The position numbers and the translations under genes were made by a program. A stretch of DNA of 64,000 nt from Leptothoe kymatousa TAU-MAC 1615 (GTDB lineage Bacteria > Cyanobacteriota > Cyanobacteriia > Phormidesmidales > Phormidesmidaceae), in assembly GCF_018739865.1 (NCBI RefSeq), contig NZ_JADOER010000011.1, forward strand, positions 310,001 to 374,000, in the 5' to 3' direction. Of this stretch, positions 1-12,100 are shown piece by piece. The first letter of the stretch is position 1, and each line of letters starts with the position of its first letter. The notes beneath the pieces were generated by a model. That model was not told the DNA's origin, ran no database searches, and was given only the letters and a program-made list of their open reading frames with translations.

Positions 1-1195
1 GGGCATCTGCAGAAATCAGCGCCTGAAAATCGCCGCCCTCAACATTCCAAGCCTCATGGGCACAGCGTTGCACAATGCCATAGGCATCCTCGCGAGCAAT
101 CCCCTTTTCCACCAGGGACAGCAGCACCCGCTGACTAAACACCACCCCGCCGTACATGTTCATATTACGCTTCATGTTCTCGGGGTAAACCTGCAGATTT
201 TGAATTAGCTTAGTCGTCTCCACCAACATAAAGTGGGTCAGAATACAGCTGTCTGGGAAAATCACCCGTTCAACAGAACTATGGGAAATATCTCGCTCGT
301 GCCATAGGGCCACATTTTCTAGAGCCGCCAAAGCATTGGTACGAATCAGGCGGGCCAGTCCGGTTAACCGCTCAGACTTAATCGGGTTGCGCTTGTGGGG
401 CATGGCCGAAGACCCCTTTTGGCCCTTGGCAAAAAACTCTTCCACTTCCAGCACGTCGGTGCGCTGTAGGTTACGAATTTCCACCGCAAACCGCTCAATT
501 GAGGCCGCCAACCCGGCCAGAGTGGTCATAAATTCAGCGTGCACATCCCTAGAAATCACCTGGGTGGATGCGGTATCTGGCTTCAGGCCAAGCTTTTGGC
601 AAGTAAGCGCTTCAATTTCTGGATCAATATTGGCGTAGGTGCCCACCGCACCCGATATTTGGCCCACCGCAATTTCATCATGGATGCGGCACAGGCGCTC
701 ACGGTGGCGCAGCACTTCTGCCAGCCAACCCGCTAGCTTAAAGCCAAAGGTCATGGGTTCGGCGTGGATCCCGTGGGAGCGGCCAATCATCACCGTATTA
801 CGATGGTCCTGGGCCTTGGTGCGAATCACCTGAATCAGTTTTTCCACATGGGACAAAATCACCTTGTGACTCGCTACGATCTGGAGAGAAAGCGCCGTAT
901 CTAGCACATCGGAGCTGGTCATTCCCAAGTGAATATAGCGCCCCGCATCGCCCACATATTCATTGACGTTGGTCAAGAACGCAATTACGTCGTGGCGGAC
1001 TTCAGCCTCAATTTCTAGAATGCGTGCTACGTCAAACTTGGCCTTGGCTTTGATTTCGTCCACCGCTTCCTGAGGAATTCGGCCCAGGTCAGCTTGAGCT
1101 TCACAGACGGCGATTTCAACCTGAAGCCAGGTCTGGAATTTATACTCGTCGGTCCAAAGTTCGCCCATCTCGGGCAGGGTGTAACGTTCAATCAA
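1..1195 (-). CDS. purB: Adenylosuccinate lyase, partial (3' end beyond window); probable TTG start
   Basis: Reverse-strand reading gives (M)IERYTLPEMGELWTDEYKFQTWLQVEIAVCEAQ... and the fumarase/ASL-superfamily signature GSSAMPHKRNP; absent from the ORF track because it is truncated by the window edge. Confidence 0.93.
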   Translation of the reverse strand, partial: MIERYTLPEMGELWTDEYKFQTWLQVEIAVCEAQADLGRIPQEAVDEIKAKAKFDVARILEIEAEVRHDVIAFLTNVNEYVGDAGRYIHLGMTSSDVLDTALSLQIVASHKVILSHVEKLIQVIRTKAQDHRNTVMIGRSHGIHAEPMTFGFKLAGWLAEVLRHRERLCRIHDEIAVGQISGAVGTYANIDPEIEALTCQKLGLKPDTASTQVISRDVHAEFMTTLAGLAASIERFAVEIRNLQRTDVLEVEEFFAKGQKGSSAMPHKRNPIKSERLTGLARLIRTNALAALENVALWHERDISHSSVERVIFPDSCILTHFMLVETTKLIQNLQVYPENMKRNMNMYGGVVFSQRVLLSLVEKGIAREDAYGIVQRCAHEAWNVEGGDFQALISADA

Positions 1196-1418
1196 AACTC
1201 GTGTCGCAGGATACAACCGATCTATTGTACGCGGGCGGTCCCTACTTACTAAATCGAAATTCACAATAGTGCGAATTTGATTACATCACTGTTAATCAAA
1301 TCGCTGTTGTTGATTTAGCCCCCAAGGCTCCGCTCCCTCACCCTCAAGCTGCTAGATCAGGAATAGCCCCTGGCCGCTGTGTATCTCAAGGTCATCGCGC
1401 AGCAACCCTAATCAATCT

Positions 1419-2078
1419 ATGCCATCCCACATGACAACATGGCTACTCCATGGCTTAGACACGGCCCATGGCAATTTACCTTTCATGGTGTGGAATAGCT
1501 TTTTAGCCCTGATTCCATTGATTTTAAGTTTTTGGTTATTTCGAGGCCGGGGTAGCCATAGACGTCACTGGCCTTGGTGGATCGGATTTACTCTGTTTGT
1601 TGCCTTTCTCCCCAATGCCCCCTATGTGCTGACCGATATTATTCACCTGGTCAAAGATATTCGGATGGGCACATCGGTATGGGCGATCGCACTAATTTTA
1701 ATTCCCCAATATTTTCTCTTTATCGGCTTTGGTGTGGCCACCTATACGCTTTCGCTAGTGAATTTAGGTCGTTACCTAAGTCGGGAGGGAAAATGCCGCT
1801 GGGTACTACCGGCGGAACTCACACTCCATGGCCTCACAGCCCTAGGTATTTATTTAGGTCGTTTTCTACGATTTAACAGTTGGGATTTAGTCACTAGCCC
1901 CTTGGCCGTTATGGGAAATACCCTGGCATTATTATTGTCTAAGTGGCCCCTCGCAGTGATGTTTGGGACATTTATAATTTTGGCCGTGGTGTATTGGCTG
2001 CTAAAACAGGTCACCCTGGCCAGCATTCTCTATTGGCGCACCCGCAATTTACGAACCGCCCAGAGATATTGGGCATAG
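1419..2078 (+). CDS. DUF1361-family multi-pass membrane protein
   Basis: Hydrophobic ORF with WWIGFTLFVAFLPNAPYVLTDIIHL and YLGRFLRFNSWD, typical of DUF1361; similar to the 40144..41004 product. Confidence 0.8.
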   Translation: MPSHMTTWLLHGLDTAHGNLPFMVWNSFLALIPLILSFWLFRGRGSHRRHWPWWIGFTLFVAFLPNAPYVLTDIIHLVKDIRMGTSVWAIALILIPQYFLFIGFGVATYTLSLVNLGRYLSREGKCRWVLPAELTLHGLTALGIYLGRFLRFNSWDLVTSPLAVMGNTLALLLSKWPLAVMFGTFIILAVVYWLLKQVTLASILYWRTRNLRTAQRYWA

Positions 2079-2192
2079 CCCCCTGGGCTACTGGGAAAAA
2101 CCATCCACAAAAACGATGCCCCTCACAGAATGAAGGGCATCGTCAATGAAAGTCAACGTTAAATTAAAATCAAACCTTTAGTTCAAACCAGC

Positions 2193-2357
2193 CTAGTCAA
2201 CCTCAACCGACTCAAACGCACTGATTACAGACCAAGATAGACGCGTTACTAGAGTAGCTAGGGCAATGATGGTCACGAGGGTCAATACCGCATAGGGCAT
2301 ATGCAACCAAAACAGAACCATGCTGATGATGAGTAGGGCAAGCAGTGTCAGATCCAA
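2193..2357 (-). CDS. Small hydrophobic protein (54 aa, TTG start), not in ORF track
   Basis: Reverse strand reads (M)DLTLLALLIISMVLFWLHMPYAVLTLVTIIALATLVTRLSWSVISAFESVEVD*; GAGGA Shine-Dalgarno-like sequence 7 nt upstream of the TTG; two hydrophobic segments. Confidence 0.55.
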   Translation of the reverse strand: MDLTLLALLIISMVLFWLHMPYAVLTLVTIIALATLVTRLSWSVISAFESVEVD

Positions 2358-2540
2358 AGCGTTGTCCTCAAATGTTAGCTGTCTCTTACATAGTAGATAT
2401 TTTGTCGAGGGAGTATTAGTCCCAACAAAAAACTTATTAATGATTTATCTTTCAGAAAAGTGTTTTTAGAAACGCTATTTTGCCAAAACTTGGGGAACAG
2501 CCCTGATGATTACATCCACATACATCTTAGGCTTGCCCCC

Positions 2541-3992
2541 CTAGGGCTGAAACGCTTGTGCAATTAGAGCAATCCCTGTTTTTATTTGCTCTTCCGTAAT
2601 ATTCGTATAGCCAAAAACATAGTCTCCGTGGCAGCAGGGCACTTCATATTGAATCTGAGCGCTACATATTTCCACCCCCACAGAGGCAGCCCTAGCCACC
2701 GCCTCAGTATCACTGAGTTGCAGTGGCAACTTCGCCATAATGTGTAATCCCGCACTGTCCCCAAAGATTTCCACGGCCTCGCCAAAGTGCTGATGCAGGG
2801 CTTCAACTAAAACACGCCGTCGCTGTTCATAACACAGTCGCATTTTGCGCAGGTGTCGGTCCAAATGCCCAGCCGTAATAAATTCCGTCAAAGCATATTG
2901 GGTTAGCTTCGGGGGCTGTCGATCCGCTAGCCACTTCGCCTTACCAAACACATCCACCAGCGACTGGGGCAACACTAAATATCCCAAACGAATACTGGGA
3001 AACATCACCTTCGAGAAGGTGCCCACATATAAAACCGAGCCATGGGAATCTAACCCCTGCAACGACGGAATCGGACGACCGCCATAGCGATATTCACTGT
3101 CGTAGTCGTCTTCTACAATCAGCACATTGTTTTGATGGGCCCATTGCAACAGCGCCAACCGCCGAGGCAGAGAAAGCAGTGCCCCGGTGGGAAATTGGTG
3201 GGACGGTGTCACATAGACCAGCCGTGGCATCTGGTGATGGTGCATCAGTTTATCTACCATGAGCCCATCGCGATCTACCGATATCGGCAGGAGATGGGCA
3301 CCGTTCGCCTTAAAAATCTGGGCCGCCCCCCGATAGCCTGGTTCTTCCGTGGCAATGGTGTCACCAGGGTTAACGAGCAGACGCGTAATTAAGCTCAACG
3401 CCTGCTGGCTGCCATTGGTAATGATGACTTGATCGGGGGTACACCGCACCGCACGAGACTGTTGCAGGTAGCTGGCAACGGCCTGTCGCAATGGCTGATG
3501 ACCGTAGGCTTGTTCTTCATAGCCCAGCCAATGGGAGCTGGCTCGACAGTGCTTAGATAACAGTTTTCGCCATAGTTCTTTGGGGAACAAGTCCAGGGCG
3601 GGCTGACCGTAGCGAAAGCTAATGTCATAGGCCGATCTTGGCGGTCTGCCAGGGGATTTATCTACCTGTTGACCATAGGTGGATAGGGCAATATGTCTGG
3701 ATACGGGTTGGGGAGGCTCGGGACTATCTGCTTCTAATAAGCGTGGGGGAAGTTTACACACATAGGTGCCGGCACCAGGCTGCGTGTGCAAATACCCTTC
3801 GTCGATGAGCTGATCGTAGCCCTGGGTCACCGTGGTACGCGACAGCCCAAGAGATTTGGCTAAGGCTCTAGATGCCGGAATCCGCTGACCGGGCGACAGC
3901 CGCCCCGAGAGAATTGCCTGTCGCAGTTGGGCATAGACCTGGTGATGTAGCGGGTCAGGCAAGGCGGCATCAATGGTTAAGGCCAATTCCAT
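2541..3992 (-). CDS. MocR/PdxR-like GntR-family regulator with aminotransferase-like domain
   Basis: N-terminal wHTH (HHQVYAQLRQAILSGRLSPGQRIPASRALAKSLGLSRTTVTQGYDQL) plus fold-type I PLP domain with VYVGTFSKVMFPSIRLGYLV. Confidence 0.9.
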   Translation of the reverse strand: MELALTIDAALPDPLHHQVYAQLRQAILSGRLSPGQRIPASRALAKSLGLSRTTVTQGYDQLIDEGYLHTQPGAGTYVCKLPPRLLEADSPEPPQPVSRHIALSTYGQQVDKSPGRPPRSAYDISFRYGQPALDLFPKELWRKLLSKHCRASSHWLGYEEQAYGHQPLRQAVASYLQQSRAVRCTPDQVIITNGSQQALSLITRLLVNPGDTIATEEPGYRGAAQIFKANGAHLLPISVDRDGLMVDKLMHHHQMPRLVYVTPSHQFPTGALLSLPRRLALLQWAHQNNVLIVEDDYDSEYRYGGRPIPSLQGLDSHGSVLYVGTFSKVMFPSIRLGYLVLPQSLVDVFGKAKWLADRQPPKLTQYALTEFITAGHLDRHLRKMRLCYEQRRRVLVEALHQHFGEAVEIFGDSAGLHIMAKLPLQLSDTEAVARAASVGVEICSAQIQYEVPCCHGDYVFGYTNITEEQIKTGIALIAQAFQP

Positions 3993-4111
3993 GGGGGCAT
4001 ACCAAAATTGGGCTAAAAATTGGACTGGTAGGTTGATTATAAATTGGCTCTAGGCAAAGGCCAATTGCGATCGCTACAGTAACGTTATCAGCTCTGTTAT
4101 CTTTCCAATGA

Positions 4112-4828
4112 TTGTCCAAGGGGCACCCGCGAAAGACTTTTTCAGACAGCAAACTTTTTCAATTCAACACATCCATGAAAACAGCGCGCACCCAGGTAAA
4201 GCGAGTCCCTAAGCGGGGCAACTATGATCTCACCACAGTGTGTTCCATTTTAGATGCCGGACTGATCTGCCATGTGGGGTTTGTGGTCGAGGGGCAACCC
4301 TTTGTGATTCCCACGGCCTATGGTCGCATAGAGAATCGGCTATTTATCCACGGGTCTCCCGCTAGCCGCATGCTGAAATCGCTGCAACAAGGCATCGATG
4401 TGTGCGTCACGGTGACGTTATTGGATGGGTTAGTACTGGCGCGATCAGCCATGCACCACTCCATGAACTATCGCTCGGTGGTGGTGTTTGGCAAGGCTGA
4501 GCTAGTGAGCGAACGCGAGGAGAAACTACGGGCACTGTATGCGTTTACAGAGCATGTGATGGCGGGGCGTTGGGCGGCAACGCGGGAGCCCAATGAACAG
4601 GAATTGCAAGGAACGACGGTGTTGGCGTTGCCCATTGAGGAGGCCTCGGCCAAGATTCGCACCGGTCCGCCAGTGGATGATGCGGCGGATTATGATTTGC
4701 CCCATTGGGCGGGAGTGATTCCACTGCGGGTGCAGGCGGGGGAACCGATTGGGGACCCGCAATTAGCGAAGGGAATTGGGGTGCCGGACCATGTGACCCA
4801 ATATTTACAAAATTCGGTCTCCAGGTAA
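4112..4828 (+). CDS. Pyridoxamine 5'-phosphate oxidase-related flavin-nucleotide-binding protein
   Basis: RGNYDLTTVCSILDAGLICHVGFVVEGQPFVIPTAYGRIENRLFIHGSPASRML...; divergent from the MocR gene. The real start may be internal (MKTARTQVKRVPKRG). Confidence 0.85.
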   Translation: MSKGHPRKTFSDSKLFQFNTSMKTARTQVKRVPKRGNYDLTTVCSILDAGLICHVGFVVEGQPFVIPTAYGRIENRLFIHGSPASRMLKSLQQGIDVCVTVTLLDGLVLARSAMHHSMNYRSVVVFGKAELVSEREEKLRALYAFTEHVMAGRWAATREPNEQELQGTTVLALPIEEASAKIRTGPPVDDAADYDLPHWAGVIPLRVQAGEPIGDPQLAKGIGVPDHVTQYLQNSVSR

Positions 4829-4894
4829 AGAGATTTTCCAGGTAACAAACACTATGGGCAAGCTGCATAATCCACCATCCCCTAGGGACACGTC

Positions 4895-6097
4895 CTACAA
4901 GGTTAATGGGGGGACGGTTAGGCCTTTTAGGGAGACTTTTGTTAGTAGGCCTTTGCCCTGGACTAAAACGCCGAAGGTGCCTAGACCCATGGGGCTCATA
5001 TCCATGAGCTGATGCAGGGCTTGGCGACGTTGGATCAGTTGGTTGAAACCGTCGGGACCGGGGGTGATGGATTGGGTGAGGGTGGCGATGCGATCGCCCA
5101 AGCCCAGGGCCATTAAAAATAGCCCCTGCTGGGTAAAGCCTAGGTTGGTTAAACCTAGACTTTCTCCATGGTTTTCTAAGGCGGTAAAATCGATGTGGGC
5201 GGTGAGGTCCTGCTGGCCGATGTTGATGTAGGGATCGTTGTGGTGGCGGTGCTGATGGTAGCACTTGAGGGTACCCTGGTGGCGGGCGGGACTGTAGTAC
5301 CGCTGGGCGGTATGGCCATAGTCAATGGTGAGGAGAAAACCGCGATCAATGCGATGGGTGACTGTTTGAAGCCAGTCGAGGGCTGCGAGGTTAACCTCGG
5401 TGCGGTAGCCGTCGGGGTAGGTGTCCGATAGGAGATCAATACCTACCTGCTCAAAGTATTGGGATAGCTTTTCGGTGGAGAGGGGACCGAGGGTTTCTGT
5501 GAGGGTCTTGTTCTCGGCGGTGACGTAAATTTCTTGGAGCTGGTTGTTGTTTTTTTCGACGATGTGGACGGGGAATGCGTCCAACAGTTCATTGGAGAAG
5601 AAACAGCCGGTGATGGGGGAGGGTGTTTCTAGGGTAGTCCAGGTGATATTTGGGTGGGTGAGACGTTGTTGTTGCTGAGCGCGCAGGGCGGGGGATTTTT
5701 CGATGATGATGTAGTCTAGAGCGGCGTAGCAGTGGGGATGGTGCTGCTGCAAATAGGCAAGGACATCGGCGGCGATTAGGCCCTGGCCTGCCCCCATTTC
5801 GACAATATGAAACGGTTGGGGCTGGTGGAGGATATCCCACATTTCGGCAAACTGGACGGCGAGGAGCTGGCCGAAGTCGTGGCCCAGGTGGGGGGAGGTA
5901 ATGAAGTCGCCATCGGGACCGAGGACGGAGGCTTTGGTGGTGTAGTAGCCGTGGTCCGGGTGGTAGAGGGCCAGATCCATGTAGGTGGCGAAGGGAATGC
6001 GCTGATCGGAACTGGATTGAATTTGCCGAAAAATGACTTCCAGCAGATGTTTTGGCGAGTCGGCAGAGCCTTGGTACATTTGTTTACCAGCAACCAA
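4895..6097 (-). CDS. SAM-dependent methyltransferase, MidA/NDUFAF7-like
   Basis: IPFATYMDLALYHPDHGYYTTKASVLGPDGDFITSPHLGHDFGQLLAVQFAEMW...IVEMGAGQGLIAADVLAYL, typical of the MidA family. Confidence 0.88.
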   Translation of the reverse strand: MVAGKQMYQGSADSPKHLLEVIFRQIQSSSDQRIPFATYMDLALYHPDHGYYTTKASVLGPDGDFITSPHLGHDFGQLLAVQFAEMWDILHQPQPFHIVEMGAGQGLIAADVLAYLQQHHPHCYAALDYIIIEKSPALRAQQQQRLTHPNITWTTLETPSPITGCFFSNELLDAFPVHIVEKNNNQLQEIYVTAENKTLTETLGPLSTEKLSQYFEQVGIDLLSDTYPDGYRTEVNLAALDWLQTVTHRIDRGFLLTIDYGHTAQRYYSPARHQGTLKCYHQHRHHNDPYINIGQQDLTAHIDFTALENHGESLGLTNLGFTQQGLFLMALGLGDRIATLTQSITPGPDGFNQLIQRRQALHQLMDMSPMGLGTFGVLVQGKGLLTKVSLKGLTVPPLTL

Positions 6098-6147
6098 CAG
6101 GAGCTTATTTTATAGCTATTTGAAAATAGGGTATGGCTAATAAAAGG

Positions 6148-9100
6148 TTAAATTAGCATTGCCTCAACCTTTGAAACACCTTTGAGGGTTGTAATGGCAT
6201 TAATAGCTTTATCGCGAACAGCCTGATCCTCATCCCATAGGAGTTCCGATAGCTCATGTACTACTGTTTCAGAAACATAATTTAGCTGCTCTAAAGCTCC
6301 TACAATAAAGACACGTTTTTCAGACGATTCATCTTTAAGCAAAGGAATTAAAAGATTTACAATTTGCTCAGACGGAATAGATAAATCTATTTGAACTAAA
6401 ATATTAGTTGAAGATTTATACGATCTATAAATAGATCGTTCTTCGCTAGCGAGTAAACCTTGAAGCCTTGGCACAGTTTGTTCAACAAGATCTGGCAAGA
6501 GAGTGAATATTTCTCTTACCTTATTACCCAGATTCAATCCAAGGTTTTCTTCATCTAACAATCGACCTAAGCCTATCAAGATAAGATCTAGTGCATCCAC
6601 TATTCCAGACCCATCAGGGAATTGGAGAGGAAGATCATAGAACTGCCGGGCAATAAACAACCGTAGTTTTTCAACTATTGAGTCTAAATTAGCATCCATT
6701 TTCAATAATCCATAAGCAGCAATACCTTGGATTAAAAGATTCTGATTATCTAAAAGCAGATGAAATTTTTTAGATATAAATTCTGTACCACTCGTATGAT
6801 CTTCAATTAATGCCTGGAAATATTCACCTGCCAAACTAAAATATTCTTCAGCCTCTTCAAAACTTCCTTCAATTGACAAGGAAAGGGTCTTGTCATAAGC
6901 CTTTTCCATAGCCGAATATAGACTATTTGCAGCTAAATCAGACAATCTGCTAAATTCACCTAACGTAGAGATAGCATTATAATTCACGCTTTCTTCAGAC
7001 GTATCAAGTGCAATTAAGTTTACTTTCTTTTCTAAAAAGGCAGTAGGTTCGACTTTTAGTGCAATTAGTATTTTGCGAATATCATCAACAAGATAGGATT
7101 CATCTTCTTCAAGAATCCCAAACATTCTCCCAATTAAAGGAGGCAGTGATGTTTCTATGGACTCTAAAATTTTTAGAGTGGATTCTCTAATAGTCGCATC
7201 ATCATTTTCCATCAAATCTGCCACAGCAGCAATAATAAAATCTAAACCATTCTGTAGGTTTTCCTGTAGAATCAAAACCTGCTCAGGTACTTCATAGTTT
7301 TCTTCAATCAGGTACCTTTTTAGAAGATTAGCGACAGGAGCATCAACTCCAAATAAAACTAAAAAATATGCAGAAATAGAGCTGACCAATAAATTGTCAT
7401 CAGCAATTAGTCTTCTGAAGGTTTTTAATAAAGATTCTGGAGGCCGCTCCTTTAAATCATACAAGGTTTCACAGACAGTTTGTATGACCGAGATATTATT
7501 GCTCTTCAGTAAAGATACAAACTGTTGACTGGCAAAGTCTGATGTCTTAGTAGCTTCGTATAGAGCTGAAATTGCGTCACGCCGACAATCCTCATCAGTT
7601 CCATAAGCAACAGGAATGAGTTGACTTATCCAAGTCTCTTTAATTTTTCCTTCTTCTAGATAATTTTCTAATATCCGAATAAAATCTCTTTGTATATCAG
7701 CATTATCAGTATTTAGAATTGATTTCAGATCTAGTTCCACAATATCTGAATGAACACTTAACTGATATAAGCTCTCAAGGGACTCATGATGCCAGTCATC
7801 TTCTAAACAATATGATTTTAATATGACCAAGATTTCTTCGTTGGGTGTGTCTTTTAATTTTCCAATAGAATCTATTGCTGAACGACGTATCCAAGACGTC
7901 TCATGCTTCAGCAGAGAAGCTAAAACATCAATTACAGGCTGACTTACTTTATTTAAAGCAATCAACGTCTCTGTAGCAACTACGCGAATATAGATATCAG
8001 AATCATTGAGAACCTCAATCAGGTTACTAGATACTTTATTAGAGGCAGATTGTAATTCTCCCAAAGCCTCGATAGCATCGTAACGACTGTCTAAATCAAC
8101 ATCATTTACTACTGACAATAGTGTGTTGATAGCAAGTTCTTGATATTGCTTTTTGGGAAGCAGTACTTTAGCTACTTCAATACGTATAGACACATCTTCA
8201 GCATCTAACAACGGCAGAAGAGTTTCAAATTCTACATTTTCTAGCTCCTCTAAAGATCCTATTGCTTTAATCGCCTGAGTACGTTCTGAAATAATTTCTT
8301 CATTTTTAGTAAGGCTTATATTTAAGAGTGTGTTTACAACTTTTTTTTCTGTTATGCCTAATTCGAGAAGTGATTGAGCTGCTTGAAGACGGACTGATAT
8401 TTCTTTATCACTCAGCAAAGAGCAGAGTTTAGCCTTATAGTGAATGCCAATCTCTTTAGAACCACAAAGTTGACGAATTGCATGAGTTCGAACAAAATTA
8501 TTATTATCTTCATCACATATCAATTCTATAAGGGTATTAATAACTGTCCTATTCAATACACTCGATCTCAGTAAAGTTTGAGCTGAGATTAGGCGAACAT
8601 GAATATCCTCATCACTTAATAAAATCTCAAGACCGGTCAAGATTTTCTTTGGCTTCTTTCCAAAGCGACCTATAGAAGAGACTCCAAAGTATCTCACATA
8701 AGGATCTTTATCGGTTGAAAGACTTAAACAATTATTTAGAACAATATCAGAATCAATATACAGATTTCCTATTGTTCTAATTATACGATGTCTGACATGA
8801 TCATCTTCATAAGATATCAAAAACAATAATTTAGTGAAAACTTGCTCAAATCCTCTAGCAATTTCACCTAAAGCATCTATAGCTTGACATCGCAATGAAG
8901 TATTTACTGAGGTCTCTGTAAGCCTTAGAGTTCTTTGAACTATTAATTCTGATGAAAGATTATTTTTTGTGACTACTTTTAGCCAATTCATACACTCAAA
9001 ATAATTTCTATATTCTCCATAAGAAGGAATGCCAAACCCTACCGTTCTATCGAAAATTTTAACTAGAATATAACTAAGATTTTGCTTTTCCAACTCAGAA

Positions 9101-12100
9101 AAAGAGTAATTCAACTCATTCAAACATTCCAAAAGCATATAAATATATTTCACTTTTTGACTCGTAAAATAAGTATACCTTTGCGTATATTTGTCAGTTA
9201 ATTCCTTTAGTAAGCTACCTAATAAAGGTAAGACTCTTCCCGAACTATTGTATAAATTTTGCAATATTGAAAATACTTCTACACGAACTATATAATCTTC
9301 TTCTAGAAGGGGCGTTAATTCCGTAACTGCGCGCTCTTCAAAAAGCGTATCTAATTCTAATAGTAGTTTTATACATTTTACCTGAAGTTCTTTATCTTGA
9401 GTTTTTCTGATTGATAATATAGCCTCTTTCAATTCTTCCTTTTTCGCTAAATCCTGAAATAGATTAGATTCAGTTATTTTTTTTATATCTGAGAAAACTT
9501 CAATAATCGAAGGGACAATTTCTAAGATTTTAGATTTATCAATAGGAATAGCATTACTGAGTAATATTAGAGATACTGATTCTTGAATCCAAAGATTTTC
9601 ACTTTTAAATAACTTAAATATTCTCTTCTCAAGAATTAAATAAGCCTCCCTTGTTATTGCTCGGAATATATATTCTAATTGACTTTTTGACTCATCATTT
9701 TCCCTTAGCAAATGCGCAATAGCTGCAACAATAACATCTAAGGAATCTTCTAGCTCTGAATCACCAGATTCATTTAGATACTCTAAGATTTGTGTCGGCA
9801 AACCATAGTCTCCATCTTCAATGAATCCTGAAATCTCTGAAATAACCAGATCGCTCACAAGCTCGAACTTAACTAAAAAATATGTAGAAATACTAGTTGT
9901 AATAATGTCTTTTCGGCTCAGCATTAAAGGCACTAAAAAATCTTCTAATTTTCTTTTAATCCTAGGAGCCATAGAATTAAAAGAAAAAGAATCAATTATA
10001 TTCGACGCATCTTTAACTAGCTCAAAACTTGAATTTTCCAGGAGCTTTAAGATTTTATTTAAAGCTATGTCTGATTGTTCCAGAATGCTCTCCAAAATTT
10101 TTGATGCGTCACGTCGGAGATCTTCATCCTTGCCAGAAAACAACTCAAATAGTTTATGAATTATTCCCTCAGACACACTACCAATCTCAATCAAAGCTTC
10201 TCGTGCTTCATACCTCAAGTTTTCAACTTCTTCTTCATTAAACTCTGATAGATTCGTATCTAAAAAGTATAAAAGTTCACCAGAACAGTCTTTTGCTAAA
10301 CTTCCTAGTTTACCTAAAGCTTGAATAGACTTTTCTACAATCTTAAAATCCTCGCTTTTCAAAAGCTGAATTAACGTGTTTATCAAAGAAGCAGATCCAC
10401 ACTTTAATTCCGCTAGCGCATATGCTGATTGTGATTGAATTCTAATATCTTTATCTTGAATGGCTTCTAGAAAAACAAGAATCAATTGACCTGATAAAAC
10501 ATTCTCTGCTCCTAATAACTCAGATGCTTGTAACCGATTATCTGCAGTCCCATTTAATAACTGTTCACACAGAACATCCACTACTTTTGATGAGGTTTGC
10601 TCAAGCTTGAGGAGAGCACTAGCAGCTTGAAAACGAATATTAGGATTCGCATCATCGAGAAACTCTGTAAGGCTCTGTAGTATCAGGGGAGCAATATTAT
10701 GAAGCTTGCCTAATGCACAGATAGCACTAATCTGCACATCTTGATTTTTGTTTTTAAGTAAGCTGAGGAGTCTCTCAATGATGTACTTAGCCGAGTTCCC
10801 GAGGTTACCCAATGCTTCAGCCGCACTAGACTGAACCTCTGGATATTTATCATCCAGCAATAACGTCAGCTTCTCTAATACACTAGGCAATGAGCGATCA
10901 AGCTTACCCAATGCTTCAGCTGCGCTGGCTCTAACCTGATAGTCTTTATCGTTTAATAGCCCCTCTAATTCTTCGACTACCTCTCTAGAACCATTATTTA
11001 AGATACCTAATTTTTGTGCGGCATCTGAGCGTACATTAGCGTTTGTATCCTTTAGTAATGCAAGTAATCCCTTAATTGAGAACTCTGACTCTTGATCAAG
11101 TTTTATCAATGCTTTTGCCGCACTAGTGCGAACTCCAGGTGCTCTATCATTTAACAAATACTCAAGTTTTTCTAGTACAGTTTCAAGGCTGTCCAATAAG
11201 TCAGAACCGCTGTCTAATTCACCAATTAGCTCAGCAGCATGGATACGAACTCGATAGTCCTCATCATCCAGTTGATTAATAATTGCCTGGATAATTAAGC
11301 GATCTGATTGTTCTAAACTCATCAAGGTTTTTGCTGCCTGCAGACAAATACTTGATGAACTACTTTCAAGCATCTGCCGCAAGCCCTTAAGCGTGGCTTC
11401 ATCAGCTTTACCTGCAGCCTCTAGGCCCAAAATGGCAATGGTTTGAACTTTAATGTCGGCATCTCCCAAAAGCTCTAAGAATCGCATTTGCGTTGAGTTA
11501 GATACAACGCTCAATTCCACTAGTGCTGAAACAGCTTGGGCACGCACATGCGGTTCAGTATCCTCAGATGCTTGCATCAGAGTGTGTACAACCAGTTCAG
11601 AAGATTGCCCTAATTTACCAATAGATTGAATTGCACTTGCTCGTACATCCCCATCTAAGTCTTGCGCGGTTTTGATTAAAGCCGTCAGAGCGTCTTTTGC
11701 ATCAGCTCCAATTTTGCCAATTTCTCTAGCTGCTCGCTGTCTATCCTCTGGTTCTGCTACAGAAAGATCAGACATCAATCTACGGATTCGACGCCTGAGT
11801 CTTTCTGTAGCTAATACTTCAGGATCAAGACCTGCCAGTTGCTCCAATCGCTGAATGATACTTTCAGGCACTCTGAAACTGGAACCACTTTCCGCTTCAC
11901 AACAGTTTCGAAGCGCTAACAAAAAACCTTGGATTTCTTCCAATGAGTTAGACTTAGCATAAATCTCTTGAAAAAAGGCTTGCCAATCGTTCTCGTTATC
12001 ACGCAACCGCTCAACTAAGTGTAACGCTGCCAAATACTCTGCTAATGGATCGAGAGTAAAACGAATCCGAGTCTTTGCGGGCGAAATAGTTCTAATCAGA

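Noticed and set aside
4545-5264. 239-aa minus-strand ORF
   Set aside because: Overlaps the PPOX gene antisense and the midA-like gene in another frame; Pro/His/Arg-rich, no domain-like pattern.
9821-10241. Two plus-strand ORFs (112 and 70 aa) inside the NACHT-HEAT gene
   Set aside because: Antisense to a continuous HEAT-repeat coding frame; no independent support.
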